Shown piece after piece: positions 1 through 11,257 of a stretch of 64,000 nt of DNA. A program made the translations under genes and the position numbers. Numbering within the stretch: position 1 is the first letter of the stretch; each line of letters starts with the position of its first letter. Origin of the DNA: Symsagittifera roscoffensis. Its lineage: Eukaryota; Xenacoelomorpha; Acoela; Convolutidae. Where the stretch lies: positions 44,331,430 to 44,395,429 of the forward strand of contig NC_087065.1 in NCBI RefSeq assembly GCF_963678635.1. The letters are read 5' to 3'. The notes below the pieces were generated by a model that saw nothing but the letters and a program-made list of their open reading frames with translations, searched no databases and had not been told where the DNA came from.

Positions 1-954
1 GGAAGACACCAGCCGCAAGCACGCCGAGGAAACCATTACATCAGTGCAGCTCAAGTTGACCAAACAGACCGGTTCATTTCCTGCCGAGACCAGACTTCTC
101 ACCGGTTTCAACGTCAACAGAAAATTCAGACACGGAAAATATAACACTTGACAGGCCATTCGAGAAACTGGATAGACTACATGCGAAGACGATGAAACTA
201 TATTCCACGCTGACGAAGACAGCGAGAAAAAACCCGCCAACGTTAGCTTCCAGATATGTAGCATCGCCAAATGTACTTAAAGAAGTACCTAGTGGAGGAG
301 TAATAGACCTAACCATGTCATCAAGCAGCTCCCCAGAACACGAGGTGCAAGTAGTACCATCAGCAGAAAATAGATTAGAGGCACAATCGACAGAAGAATG
401 TCCAATCTCCATAATACCAGCCGGAACAAAAGAAATGCAAATTGAGAATCAATCGAAAGAAAGCATAAACTGTCCAATTCCCTCAGTACCGACAACAGAG
501 AAGGAGAAGTAGCAAGACAATATGGAGGGGACCCAGAGTAAGACTGCAACAGAGAAGTCAAATACTTCACAGAATGAGGAAGAAAAATTAGACGGAAAGA
601 TGGGAATAACATCAGAAACGACGGAAAAGAAATCGGAGGAAGACAAATCAGCAGATAGAAGGAAACCAGAGAAGAAAAGGGAGAAAAAAAAACGGATAAG
701 GCGATAACGATTCACAGGTGTCGAACAACTCAAGGTCGTCGGGCAGAAGCAAGCGGCAGACACAATTCTTTGGAAGCCCACTAAAACATTCGGTCAAAAA
801 CTTAGAAGAGAAACAAGGGTCACAAACTATTCCAATTTCGCCAGGGGAAATTCCGTTATCATCAGAAGATACAACGTCACCATCACCGAGAAGGAAACTT
901 AGGAGACCAACATTCTCGACTAGTAAAATGGAACTACAAGGAAAGAAAACTTAA
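1..954 (+). pseudogene. 3' end of a Ty3/gypsy pol polyprotein (partial, broken)
   Basis: This is the C-terminal tail of an LTR-retrotransposon polyprotein whose enzymatic domains lie outside the window. Long open stretches at 192-512 and 522-707 share one frame, separated by a TAG at 510-512. They encode a low-complexity tail rich in Ser, Glu and Lys. At 718-954, in another frame, the sequence contains SGRSKRQTQFFGSPLKHSVK. An Arg-rich 'SGR/SSR...FxGxPxxHSVK' motif is typical of the extreme C terminus of many gypsy pol proteins. A polypurine tract and a TG...CA-bounded LTR follow within 100 bases, as expected for the 3' end of such an element. The internal stop and frame change indicate an inactive copy. 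The family is inferred from the tail motif and the context, because no catalytic domain is present here. Confidence 0.55.
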
Positions 955-1037
955 TCCCAAAAACTTTTAAACTCATTGACTGAATTTTGTTTATTGTGAT
1001 CTTGTAAGAGAATTTCAAACGTTGTTGAAATTTTCTA

Positions 1038-1047
1038 GAGGGGGAAA
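1038..1047 (+). promoter_or_regulatory. polypurine tract of the LTR element
   Basis: AGAGGGGGAAA-type purine run directly before the TG that opens the LTR. In LTR retrotransposons this site primes plus-strand DNA synthesis. Position and composition fit. Confidence 0.55.
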
Positions 1048-1535
1048 TGTGATGGTAATGAGTAGACCACCTAAGATAGAGGACGTTATAACTTATTATT
1101 ATTAATGTAAGAGATCATTTGAATAACACTAATTAAAGACCTGTCAATCACGTTGATTGTTCTAACAGCTTGATGGTGCTAATGACTGAAACTCACTCTG
1201 TGTTAACTATTGAGAGATTATAGTTATCTTCTATTCTTTGATCCATACTTACTTATTAAACTTTACTATTAATTCAACTGTATTATTAGTCTAGTTTTCA
1301 GATAAGATTTAGGGAATATCACATAGCTATAAAAATCTTTTTAATTTAGAACTTTTTTTTTAAAATAAAGACAGATGTACAATTCCCCCTCCAACTGCCT
1401 ATTTAAAACATTACCAGAAAAAACAGTTTTCATCTCTTCCTTATCGCATAAATAAATATTCATTGATAAATGCAGATAACCCGCTAGTTTCTGTTCTTCG
1501 TTCGTGGTCATATTTGACGAGTGACTATAGTGACA
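1048..1535 (+). repeat. 3' LTR of a Ty3/gypsy element
   Basis: A 488-bp segment starts TGTGATGG right after the polypurine tract and ends TAGTGACA, giving TG...CA ends. AATAAA lies at 1451-1456, 80 bases from the end, as expected for the R-region poly(A) signal. The 5' LTR is outside the window, so the borders cannot be confirmed by comparison. Confidence 0.5.
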
Positions 1536-2029
1536 TTCCTTAGATGTTAAAGGGTAGTCGGAACAATAGGGGGTCGCTCTGATGCGAGCATTCTAGCTTC
1601 TTGCTTTGTAACAAATTACTGAAAATTTTAATTGAAGCTTAAGAGTTCGTCGAACAACCGTAACGTAAGCAATCACTAAGTAGAATTTCATACACTATCA
1701 TAAGGTACAAAATTTGAGTTTCAGTTTCCACAATCATTTAAACCCCGGATTACAAAAAAGAGCAATAAACCTATTCATTCCTGTATCATTACGTCTTTTT
1801 TGAATGAAAAAAAAACAGTGCGCGTCCCACGATAACATTAATCGATAAAATTCAACTATATAAAAATTATGCACAAGTTTCTGTTTTAAACTGTTAATTT
1901 TTGATGAATTTTTGTTTAATAGTCATTTTTAATGCATTATGTGTTGCTGAAAATTTATACTGTAATTCTTTATAGTATAATCATTTTCAAAACACTAAAA
2001 CTTTTTTTTGCTTAGAAAATTATTCATAA
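1536..2029. other. no recognised feature
   Basis: AT-rich sequence downstream of the LTR. I see no credible open reading frame, splice-bounded exon or repeat here. Confidence 0.5.
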
Positions 2030-2600
2030 TAATTACATATCGTACTATACAATTTATATATACAATACATACAGATTTATAATCTATACAGATTATATAC
2101 AAGTTATATAGAGATTTTATACAGGTTATCTACAGACCAAGGGCGGATCTAGGATTTTCTCGAGGGGGACGGATTTTTCGAGCTCTCCCAAAGCACTGTT
2201 TTGCCCCTATTTTGGCTAAATTTTGTGCGCCGCAGGCAAATTTTTCAAAAAACAGTCAAAAAAGCCGTTTTTGGGCACTTTTTGAAAAATTTTGACATAA
2301 AAACCGCGTTTTTTTTGGAGCGCGCTCCCCCTCAAAATTAGTGTATATTGGCGCCAAAGGCGCCTTTAGAAAAATTTTAGGGTTGGTCGGCCAAAAATGG
2401 ATTTCTGAAAAGTATCAAAGGGGGGACCCTTTGGGTCGGCAGGGGGTCGAATCCCTGAAGGGGGGCGTCCGCCCCCCGCCCCCCCCCCCTAAATCCGCCC
2501 CTGCTACAGACTATAAACAGATTATAGACAGTTTATATACAAGCTATATATTATTATATTCATACTACACACTGATTTCATACACTCAACTTTTTCGCCT
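2030..2600. repeat. degenerate AT-rich tandem repeat, split by a MITE
   Basis: Short units resembling TATACAGATTATA and TATACAAGTTATA are repeated imperfectly at about 2030-2137 and resume at 2504-2600. The MITE at 2138-2503 interrupts the array, so the array predates the insertion. Confidence 0.6.
2138..2503. mobile_element. hAT-type MITE with 8-bp target duplication
   Basis: The element starts CAAGGGCGGATCTAGG and its other end, reverse-complemented, reads CAGGGGCGGATTTAGG, giving a ~16-bp imperfect terminal inverted repeat. CTACAGAC flanks it directly at 2130-2137 and 2504-2511. An 8-bp target duplication with CAGGGG-type ends is characteristic of the hAT superfamily. At 366 bp without coding capacity it is a non-autonomous element. 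The interior carries G-runs and C-runs and the segment TTGGCGCCAAAGGCGCC. A fragment of the same family lies at about 59275-59421. The flanking array is itself repetitive, so a chance 8-mer match is possible but unlikely. Confidence 0.7.
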
Positions 2601-3189
2601 ATCAACTTCGCATAAATAAACTTAAACAATCACTTAAACTACATTTGAAACCAAAAATAAATTAGATATCAATCTTTTAGGCACTAAACTCTACTTATTT
2701 TTCGCATCGAATTATTTATCATACCTGTATAGAAACAATTATCGTCCCAAAATTGTTGTAGATAAATTGATTCTGTACTTGCGTTAGTTGTTTTTTTTTC
2801 TTCTATTTTTGCTAGTAATGACAGGGCGCGTAATTAAAAATCAAGAACTGAAGTCAGCAACAATGTTTTTGATGGTAGCAGAATAGGTCTAATCTAAAAA
2901 GATAATTAAATTAATGAGAAGAAATTTTATACGAGGCAAATTTTATCTTTCCTTACTCTTCTTAAGCATCCGCCCAAAGCATCCGATATTGGCTACGAAC
3001 ATACGTCAATGACTCTTGTCATTGCTAGCTAATAAAGACAAAGTTCAGATGAAATCAATTTTGATTTTTTCAGGCATTTTAATCAGGGCCAACTTTCAAA
3101 TCACCAGTCTATACCTTTTGTTTATCTCTTCAATTCAATTCCAGATTAGAGGTAGTTATCTGATCCTGAAAACCTTTAAGTCTGCTCTT
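2601..3189. other. no recognised feature
   Basis: AT-rich DNA between the MITE-bearing array and the following repeat cluster. No gene is supported. Confidence 0.45.
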
Positions 3190-5460
3190 AGTGTTATGAT
3201 GATCGAAGATACTCAAGACAGACGGGACCGACCAGCAACAGATGACGAAGGTGAAGTAGTTTTGTAAGACTAATAGCCGCAGCAAATGATAAAAAAATAA
3301 ATGTTAAATTATAACAATTATGAGAAATTACAAATAACCCAGACAGTGATTTAAAAAAAATTTCAACTAATCCCGTATCGTTTAATTTATCCAAATTTTT
3401 GATATTTGTCTTAAGATGATCGCAGATACTAAAGACCGTCGGGACTGACCAGCAACGGACGACGAAGGTGAAGTAATTTTAGAAGTCTAATAGCTGTAGT
3501 AAATGACGATGAGTACTTCAGAGAATCCTTACCATACCAGAGAAAAACTGAATCAGAACATTGTTCTCACATCAAAAAAAATCGATATCAAAATTGTTGT
3601 TTATTACTGATAGGAAAATACAAATAACACAGACAGTTATTTATAAATAGATTCAACTAATCCAGTGTCGTTAAATGTATACATTTGATATATATTACTG
3701 ATGAGAAAAAATATATATAGAGAGTAATTTAAAAAATAATTTCAACTAAACATGTATCGTTTATTTTTCCAAAAGTTTTTGATCTTTGTCTTAAGATGAT
3801 AGGAGATTCTCAAAATTGACGAGACTAGCCAACAACAGACGACCAGGGTAAATAAATTTGTAAGATTTAGTAGAGATAGCAGTTGAAAATGAGTATTTGT
3901 GAAAGGCATCATTACAAGACCAGATAAAAATAATTAAACTTGAATCAAATTTGATTTATGATACTGATGGAAAAAAACAAAAATACAGACTGTAACTTAT
4001 AAAGGCGGTAACTTATAACTTAGTTACTGTCTGTATTTTGGTCAGTAACGAAAATACAAACCAGTAATTTATACGAAAATACAGACAGTAATTTGTGAGC
4101 GAAAAAAAGTTCGAAATCAAATTTAATTTAGTATACTGATGGAAAAATACAAAAATAGAGGTCGTAATTATATCTTTGATCTTAGTTTTAAGCAAAATGG
4201 GACTAAATGAATCTATATATAAATTAGTATCGGTATTTCCGTATTTTTCCATCAGTATCATTTATCAAATTTGATTTCGAGTTTTTTTTTGCTAACGAAT
4301 GCGAGAATGTTGTTCTGGTTTATTCTTCATCCGGTCTTGTAACTATGCCTTTCAAATACTCATCGTCAACTGCTACAGTTTTTAGTCTTACAAATTTATT
4401 TACCCTGGTCGTCCGTTGCTGTTCAGTCCTTTCGATCATGAGTATCTTAGATCATTTAAAGATTATGCTCAAAATTTTTTGGATAAATTAAACGACACGG
4501 GACTAAACGAATCAATTCAAAAAATACTCTCTGTGATATTTATTTTTTCCCATCAGTAATATATAAAAATTTTGATGTGAGAATACTGTTCTGGTTTAGT
4601 TTCTATCTGGCCTTTTAATGAGGCTTTTCTAGTACTCATCACCAATTGCTACAATTATTTGGACTTTCAAATGTACTTCATCCTGGTCGTCCGTTGCTGG
4701 CCTTCCGTTGCTGGTCAGTCCCATCGATCTCGAGTATCTGCAATCATCTTAAGACTAAGATAAAAGATCTTTGTTTAAATTAAACAACACAGACATTAAT
4801 TTATAATTAAGTTCAACTAATCTCGTGTCGTTAAATTTATCGAAAAAATATTGATCATAATCTTAGGATGATGGAAAATTCTCAAAATCGAAAGGACTGA
4901 CCAACAACGGACGACCAGAGTAAGTAAGATTTTCAGACTTAATAGCTGTAGAAATTGATGATGAGTAATGGAAAAGCATCATTGAAAGATAGAAACTGAA
5001 CCAGAACTGTATTCTCACATCTGTGAGCAAAAAAAAATCGAAATCAAATTTCATATATTTAATGATGAGAAAAACAAAATTACAAAGAGTAGTGTATAAA
5101 GTTGTTCAACTAATCCTGTGTCATTCATTTTTTCCAAAAGTCTTTGATCTTATTCTTAAGATGACCGGAGATACTCAAGACCGACGGGACTGACGAGCAA
5201 CAGAAGACCAGCAACGGACGACCAGGGTGAAAATTTGTCAGACATACTAGCTGCAGCAATTGACGATGAGTATTTGAAAAGCATCATTACCAGACCAGAA
5301 AAAAAACTTAACCAGAACAGTATTCTCCCATTATTGAGCAAAAAAATCAAATCAATTTTGATATGTATTAGTGATAGAAAAATACAAAAATACAGACAGT
5401 AACTTCTAAATAGATTCAACTAATTCCGTGTCGTTTAATTATCTACAAGTTTTTGCTTAA
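3190..5460. repeat. cluster of direct and inverted copies of one repeat
   Basis: A core resembling GATACTCAAGACxGACGGGA followed by CCAGCAACxGACGAC recurs at about 3192, 3414, 3794, 4865 and 5155 on the plus strand. It is inverted at about 4400-4450 and 4675-4755. A second shared block, ACTGATGGAAAAATACAAAA, accompanies most copies. The copies at 3700-4060 and 4200-4560 form a foldback with a centre near 4130. Short minus-strand frames in each unit end in similar peptides (LxLVSPVxLEYLRSS), but that follows from DNA repetition and I do not call genes. Unit length varies from about 220 to 380 bp. This could be a decayed foldback element or a satellite. Confidence 0.65.
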
Positions 5461-6881
5461 GAAACCCCAAAAACTGAAGCCAATTTGAAAAGTATACAAC
5501 TATGAACCACGGCTTATCCCACACACTGATAAAGGGAAAATCGCACAATAACTGTTCGCCAGATGTGACGCGGCAATGGACAAAGACAATTCATCAAAGT
5601 TTAACAGGGCATACCAAAATTTATCGAGTCCTTATCAAAAGACCTTCGGACGAACAAACGCAAAACATCATCATCCATGCAGATCTCGTCTCCTCCAGAA
5701 GCTCCAAATCCTGTTCGAGTAATGCCAAGACCACCACGTAACTGACAAGCTCCCCTTTTACTAGGAGGGGGTGAACACCCCCCTTTACTAGGACAAACAC
5801 CCCCTTTTACTTGAAACTTGATGAATTCAAAGTTAGACAGTGTTCAACACAAAAAGATTCCTACGAGGACAAAAGGTACCACCAAGTCCTACAGGCTTCA
5901 TCGAAAAACTGCAAAACAAAAAACCAAGAAATCTCTATAATTTTTCTTTCCATTATACTTTCAAAAATTGAAACAATCACCGTTGTTACTTCATTTTATT
6001 CAGACTTTTTCGGCTCATATGATCAATCCTTTTTAGCAGTTCGAAGCAAAAATGATATTTTTGCGATTGATTTGTAAGCGTGTCCAAAACAGAGCAATTT
6101 TTGTCGTGGAATCCTCAGCACGACCACTTTTTTGCCAAAAAACTGATTGGTGAAGAGTATTATGAAGAGTAGTTAAAATTTACTTCCGGTATACTCTGCT
6201 ATTTGATTACCGTATTTTTTTTGATGATCTAGAAATCTCGTACGTACACCTTGTTTTTCGTGCCAACTTTTGCGTCATTACTAGTCGCTAACCTGCTCTC
6301 CTGTTTTTACAAAGGCATTGCCACTTATATGTTTTTAAATGTTATAAAGTCACTTTTATTTACTTTGTTTTACTAAGAATGGCCAACTGCTACGACCATG
6401 AGCATAGAACTCAAATTCAAACAAGAAATTCAGTGCAACAAACTTAATCTTTCCATACGTTTTAATCCGAACCAAGCTTTGAACCACCAGCTTAAACTGT
6501 TAAAGTCTCTATTTTAAATCTGATTAAATAGTTCGTTACTCGTGTTAGCTTCACCCTAGAAAAACATCTTTAAAAATACCAGTTTCATGATATTGTTAAA
6601 TTTATGAAAAAGCAGGTTTCAAAGACCCCTTCCCCATGGGAAAAACGTTGTCCCTCCTTTAAAATATTCAGCTTGAATTCATGGAGTGTTTTAAAAGTTT
6701 TTTTTTGATGCAGTAAAAACGTACTCTGAGGCCGACATAGTGCAAGAGGCTTAAGCTCTTATAAACGCGTGAAAAATTTTCGTTTTATTGCCACTTGAAA
6801 TGAATTAAGCTAATAGTTTATTTCTCAATCAACTTTTTTTTCTTTGCTTCAGTTTAGAATCGTTACAGTCGTTACTTTTAG
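5461..6881. other. intergenic or intronic DNA with weak open frames
   Basis: Open frames of 79 codons (5502-5741) and 88 codons (5811-6077) are present, but neither carries a recognisable motif. At 5752-5812 a C-rich unit like CCCCTTTTACTAGGA occurs three times in tandem. The segment up to 6881 ends in a polypyrimidine tract and AG acting as the acceptor of the next exon, so part of it may be intron. Confidence 0.4.
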
Positions 6882-7113
6882 GCTCTGTGCTTCTCAAAAG
6901 TGTTTATGGAAAATCATTCTCTTGAAGATAGGGCAAGAATTGACTCGTTTTTGAGACCATTGCTGAAAAGTACGAAATTTATGGGCATGGTGAAGCACAA
7001 GTTAGACTATGTTCGGAGACGCACGAAAACTTTCGTCACCCCTTACCAATGGGTGCGAGCTTTCTTTGTCTACTTTGGCAGCCAGTTCATCGAAAACATT
7101 TCGAGTGATTTAG
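6882..7113 (+). CDS. internal exon of a host-type gene, unknown function (copy A)
   Basis: A 232-nt block is bounded by a TTACTTTTAG acceptor and a G|GTAAGT donor and is open throughout in one frame. It encodes about 77 residues beginning ALCFSKVFMENHSLEDRA and including PLLKSTKFMG and PYQWVRAFFVYF. A second copy at 59482-59713 on the minus strand has exactly the same length and the same splice-boundary positions, which argues that the exon is real. The donor leaves phase 1. It can join in frame to the exon at 8466. It can alternatively join to a short terminal exon at 7203-7249 (acceptor GCATTCCAG; peptide AREVHKLFESVSKRN, then stop). I do not recognise the protein family. Upstream exons are not identified. 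Confidence 0.6.
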
Positions 7114-8124
7114 GTAAGTACTGCTCCTTTCTTTTCTGCCACTGAAATTGAAAAAATTGAAAAATGTTTTCTGAAGATTTGAATTTTTTTGCTGCATTCC
7201 AGCTCGGGAAGTTCACAAACTGTTTGAGTCTGTTAGCAAACGAAATTAGTACTTCAACAAGCGAACAAAAATTTCAACAACAGCTGCAAATTATATAACA
7301 AAAAATCTCTGCATAAAAGAATAACAATACTGTCTGTAAGTATGAAATAAAGTGGGATCAGTCTACCCGGAAAATTCTCAAAATATCTTCAATCAAAATG
7401 AACTACCTTTCCTAGATAACTTTTTGAACAATAAATTTCTAATGAACGTAACATGTAGCTAGAAAGCTAGAAGTTTTATTTCAATATCTCAACTGGAAAA
7501 TTTTAGAAATTTGAACTTAAGGAAAAGTAAGTAGTTTTTGCGTTCGGAGAAGCACAGAAACGGACCAGAAGTTCACATGACTATCTCTTAGGCTTTACTT
7601 CACTAATAATCAGTGCGGTTTTATAACGACCATTGTTGGAATGCAAGTCTGAAAGTAATTTATTATGATTTCGATTAAATTTGTCGCAGCTAGTCATGAA
7701 AATAAAAAAAATCGAACTAGTTCTGTCCGATTAACTACAAGTTTCACCTTAACTACCTTTAAATGATGGAATATAATTTTGAGTTTTCAGTTTTGTTTAA
7801 TTTCCCAAACCTGTATAAATAAAATGTTTTTGAGTGCAATGAAATTAAAAATACTCGAGTTTTTAAGAAAAAATTCAAATTTCTGCCAGCTTCTTTTGCT
7901 ATTATTCTATTTTGCTTGATGTTTAATGCTCAGCAAATTTTTATTTTGATGTTGTTCATTTAACGATCTCTAAAATTAACGGGCTAGCTCGTGTTAATGC
8001 AAAGTCCTGGGTTATCTACTTTTTTTTCTATAGATTTTATTCAGTCTAGTTCTTACATTAAATTAATTATAAAGTTATGATTTTTGTGGTATCAGTAACA
8101 AGTGACGTAATTATATGATAAAAG

Positions 8125-8185
8125 TTGTTTCACGGGACAAAAATTGTTTCACGGGACAAAAACGAACAAAAATTGTTTCACGGGA
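8125..8185. repeat. triple TTGTTTCACGGGA motif
   Basis: TTGTTTCACGGGA occurs at 8125, about 8150 and 8173, the first two followed by CAAAAA. It lies inside the presumed intron between the exons at 6882 and 8466. The rest of 7250-8465 shows no recognised feature. Confidence 0.6.
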
Positions 8186-8465
8186 GCCCTGATCAAAATT
8201 GAGGTTTTTTGGTGCCAGTGGCTCTTCAAGGAAAACAAACGTATAATTTGGTTGGCATGAAATGGCAGTCGGAAAAAACTACGAAAGGCTTAGGAACCCT
8301 TTGGCAATCAGAATTGAGGAGAAAAGCAGTTTATGCCCAGTCCCTCTTAACGGAACCCTATTTTTAGCGTTTTTTATCTGAAAAGACATGATCTGGCTTG
8401 ACGCAATTTTAGTTTTCTTTACTTTTAAATGCGCAAGAGCAAAACTTACAGAGTGATCTTTCTAG

Positions 8466-8704
8466 GCATGCAGACGAAACAAGGTTTAGAGATGGATGAC
8501 TTCGTAGAGATCGCAGAAATGTTCCATTACTACTACTGCATCTTAACCTTTCGTAAGTTCGTTTGATTCAATTTTTCAAAAGAAACTTAAAGAAACATTT
8601 TAGTCTTTTTTTTTGTAAAACGAAGCGGCGCAAAAGCAATGCAACCCGTGCTGGACCAAGTTGACATCCTACCCCTAAAGCGTTTCAGGGGAGATGGATG
8701 TTAG
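8466..8704 (+). CDS. last two candidate exons of the gene starting upstream at 6882
   Basis: An 87-nt exon (8466-8552) is bounded by a TTTCTAG acceptor and a C|GTAAGT donor. It encodes MQTKQGLEMDDFVEIAEM followed by an aromatic FHYYYC segment. It enters and leaves in phase 1, matching the phase-1 donor at 7113. After a 51-nt intron with an ACATTTTAG acceptor, a terminal exon (8604-8704) continues in phase, encodes RSGAKAMQPVLDQVDILPLK near its end, and stops at TAG 8702-8704. A degenerate copy of this end (DILPLERIRGE, then stop) sits at about 14895-14935 inside the segmental duplication. The model rests on matching phases and good splice consensus. The function is unknown. Confidence 0.45.
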
Positions 8705-9194
8705 TCTCGTTTCTTTCTTGGAGTTTTCAGCCATTGAGAATCGCGTGTTTTACACGAGTCAGCGCAAAGCAACTTGAATCCAAACTGATTAGTGGAATGG
8801 AAAAATTTTAGCTCTGTTTTTGAAGGATGATGATGTCAACTTGGTCCATCATTATAAATTACACCGTCGTAGTTTATTTTCCAATTCGCCCTTGAAATTA
8901 TTAGATTGCAAATTTTGCATCTCATTTGTCTTTCCGATTTTTTTTTGGCAATCCTTTGAAAAAAGTTGTTTTCAGAGCAATATCCAGGACCATCGCCTCC
9001 ACCTAAGGTTCTAAAGCCATGGGATTTCTACAATCGCGATGACAAATCCCAGAGGCAAACAATACAATTTGACAAACACTGAACCAACTTAATGCTTCCA
9101 AGATGGAAATTGACTAGCAAACTAATCAACTATTGTTGCTTGAAGACAAATGTTTCAACAGCATAGATGTTTTCATTTGACGACAATTGCTCCT

Positions 9195-9735
9195 TTTTGT
9201 TCCGACTTTCGATACGAAAGTAACGGAATATTTGTGCTCGGGGTGGTTTTTTTTTCTTCAGACAGATTTCGACTTTTTAACTAGACATTTCTGACAGAAT
9301 TTTTTTATACCATTCGAAAGATATTGTTGTCATGAGCTCATATTTGAAAAGATATTTCACCTGTGATCATTTTTCGTAACGTTATGGGGGTTTAAAGATT
9401 ACCATTTCGGCCAATTTGCGACAATTAACGCGCGATTTATTTCGGGCTATTAACGCGTAAGCGGATATTTAATCTTTCTTAGAAATCGCTCCAAAATGGT
9501 TGAAAGACGCTTATTTGCCATAATTGATTTGTTACAAGGAGCAAATTTTTTTCTTTTGTAGTTTATATGGCGTGTGGGATGATGATTTTCATAGAAAAAA
9601 TTTAAAATTTTAGAAAAATTTTTTAAACATTTTTATTACATTTAATTTGTTAATGATATTTCTATTATAAATGCTCCATAAACCTTAAAAGACAGTTGGA
9701 AAATTCAGGGCTTCGCCCTGATACAAGCAGTCCTG
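9195..9735. mobile_element. putative ~540-bp insertion inside one repeat copy
   Basis: The repeat segment that runs uninterrupted at 11540-11640 and 16540-16640 is broken in the copy at 9195-9735. The extra DNA begins near CCGACTTTCGATACGAAAG and ends near a small palindrome, CAGGGCTTCGCCCTG. I see no coding capacity or clear terminal repeats, so the element type is unknown. Deletion from the other two copies is possible but less likely. Confidence 0.4.
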
Positions 9736-11223
9736 TTTTGATATATTTCTCAAAATTTATCCCGCCCCTTCCAACCATTCAATTTTCTTTCAACCAATCG
9801 ATTTCTTGTCCATAATTGTGTTCTGTTTTTCATTTTTTTTATATGACATGGCAGGCTTTTCAATTTATATCAAATCTGATGATATTTATTGTAACTTTTT
9901 AATGAACCGGAATCGACTTGGTGACTCTTTTCCAAATTTCTAAACTAGCTTTGAATGTCGGAATAAAAAATCAAAAACCAGCCTATTGTGAGAGTAAGCA
10001 GTCTTATCTGAAAGTATGTTTACTGGCGGTAGATTTTTCAGAGTTTGCAGTAGAGTAGGTTCTTCATAATTTATTATGAATTATTTTGTGAGACAGAGCG
10101 CTAATCTCTTGAAACATGCATGGTTTTGGTGATAGCTCGATATTTGTATCAAAGTCCTAAGACACTGAAGCAAAGAACTTTAAAACATCTGCAAGTTATC
10201 AATGCTATGTTACAAAAAATCAGCCAATTTTTCACTTGCAATTAGTTTGTACACTTACATGCTTTGAAAGCTGTCAGTTTGGCTGGACTATGCCCAAAAC
10301 GTACATGGCGAAGTATTTCGTCATCGAGATGAATCGAAGCAACCTTAAAGGCTTCAAGCTTTTGCGTTTATAGACGCAAACTTCATCTTTACGTACTTGA
10401 ATTTGAATTTTGACAAAAAACTTCGAAAATTGAAACAACCGAACTTATAATCTTGTAAGCAGATCAGTTTATCTTAACATATCAAGTTTTTAAATAAGAG
10501 ATCGATAATTTTTTTTCTTGAAATTGTCGGTAAATTTTGCTGAAAAGTTTACGGAGCAAATTTAATTGATCTACTAGGCAAAATAAAATCTAAGACAAAC
10601 AATATACATGTTGAAACGAGTTAAAAATCAAATAAAACAAAAATTAAAACATAGAACCCGTGGAAAAATCATTGAAACAAAAGAAAGATTTTTGATTGAG
10701 TTAATAATACTTTCGAAACTGTAGTTTTCTCGTTTTTGGGGCATAGCAAGCTGTATTTGAAGGGGTTCCTTGATTGAGATCTGGGGTCACCAGATCAATT
10801 GTCTCCGCTAACTGTGTCGATGAAATCCGAGGAATACAGAAGTTAATTGTTCTGGAGTTGAAACTGCTCTACTATTGATGTCGGAATATCCTATTACGCT
10901 TCGCGCTCTTCATAATCGCGAATACGTCCGCAGTCATACATGGATCCGCAGTCATGATTCGCAGTCATTCGCGAAGAAAATTGTTCTGGGAGACTGCTCG
11001 AGTGAGGTTGTGTCGTTTATCTCAGATTTTTTAATGCCGGATAGCTCTCGTTAATAGTGCAATTCTTGTACATTTTTTTTTCGATTCTGTCGAACTAGAT
11101 CGTTATGATCAAGGAGGTAGTTCGGTAGCAATATGTGACTTTTTGTAGTCCATTCCTAGTTTTGATCGCTGCCATTTTTTTGGGGAGCCGAGTCATTGAA
11201 CGGACCTGCACCAGACGGAGAGA

Positions 11224-11255
<32 letters not shown>

Positions 11256-11257
11256 GT
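11224..11257. repeat. CT microsatellite
   Basis: (CT)n run in the first near-identical sub-unit; the paralogous run is at 16214-16248. Confidence 0.9.

Noticed and set aside
3016-5419. Repeated minus-strand peptides ending LLVSPVGLEYLRSS considered as a gene family
   Set aside because: The similarity is at DNA level in both orientations and includes non-coding flanks; frames are short and lack starts.
7203-7249. Alternative terminal exon (AREVHKLFESVSKRN, stop) after the exon at 6882
   Set aside because: Phase and acceptor fit, but the longer route through 8466 and 8604 has better splice sites and a more protein-like product. Kept only as an alternative.
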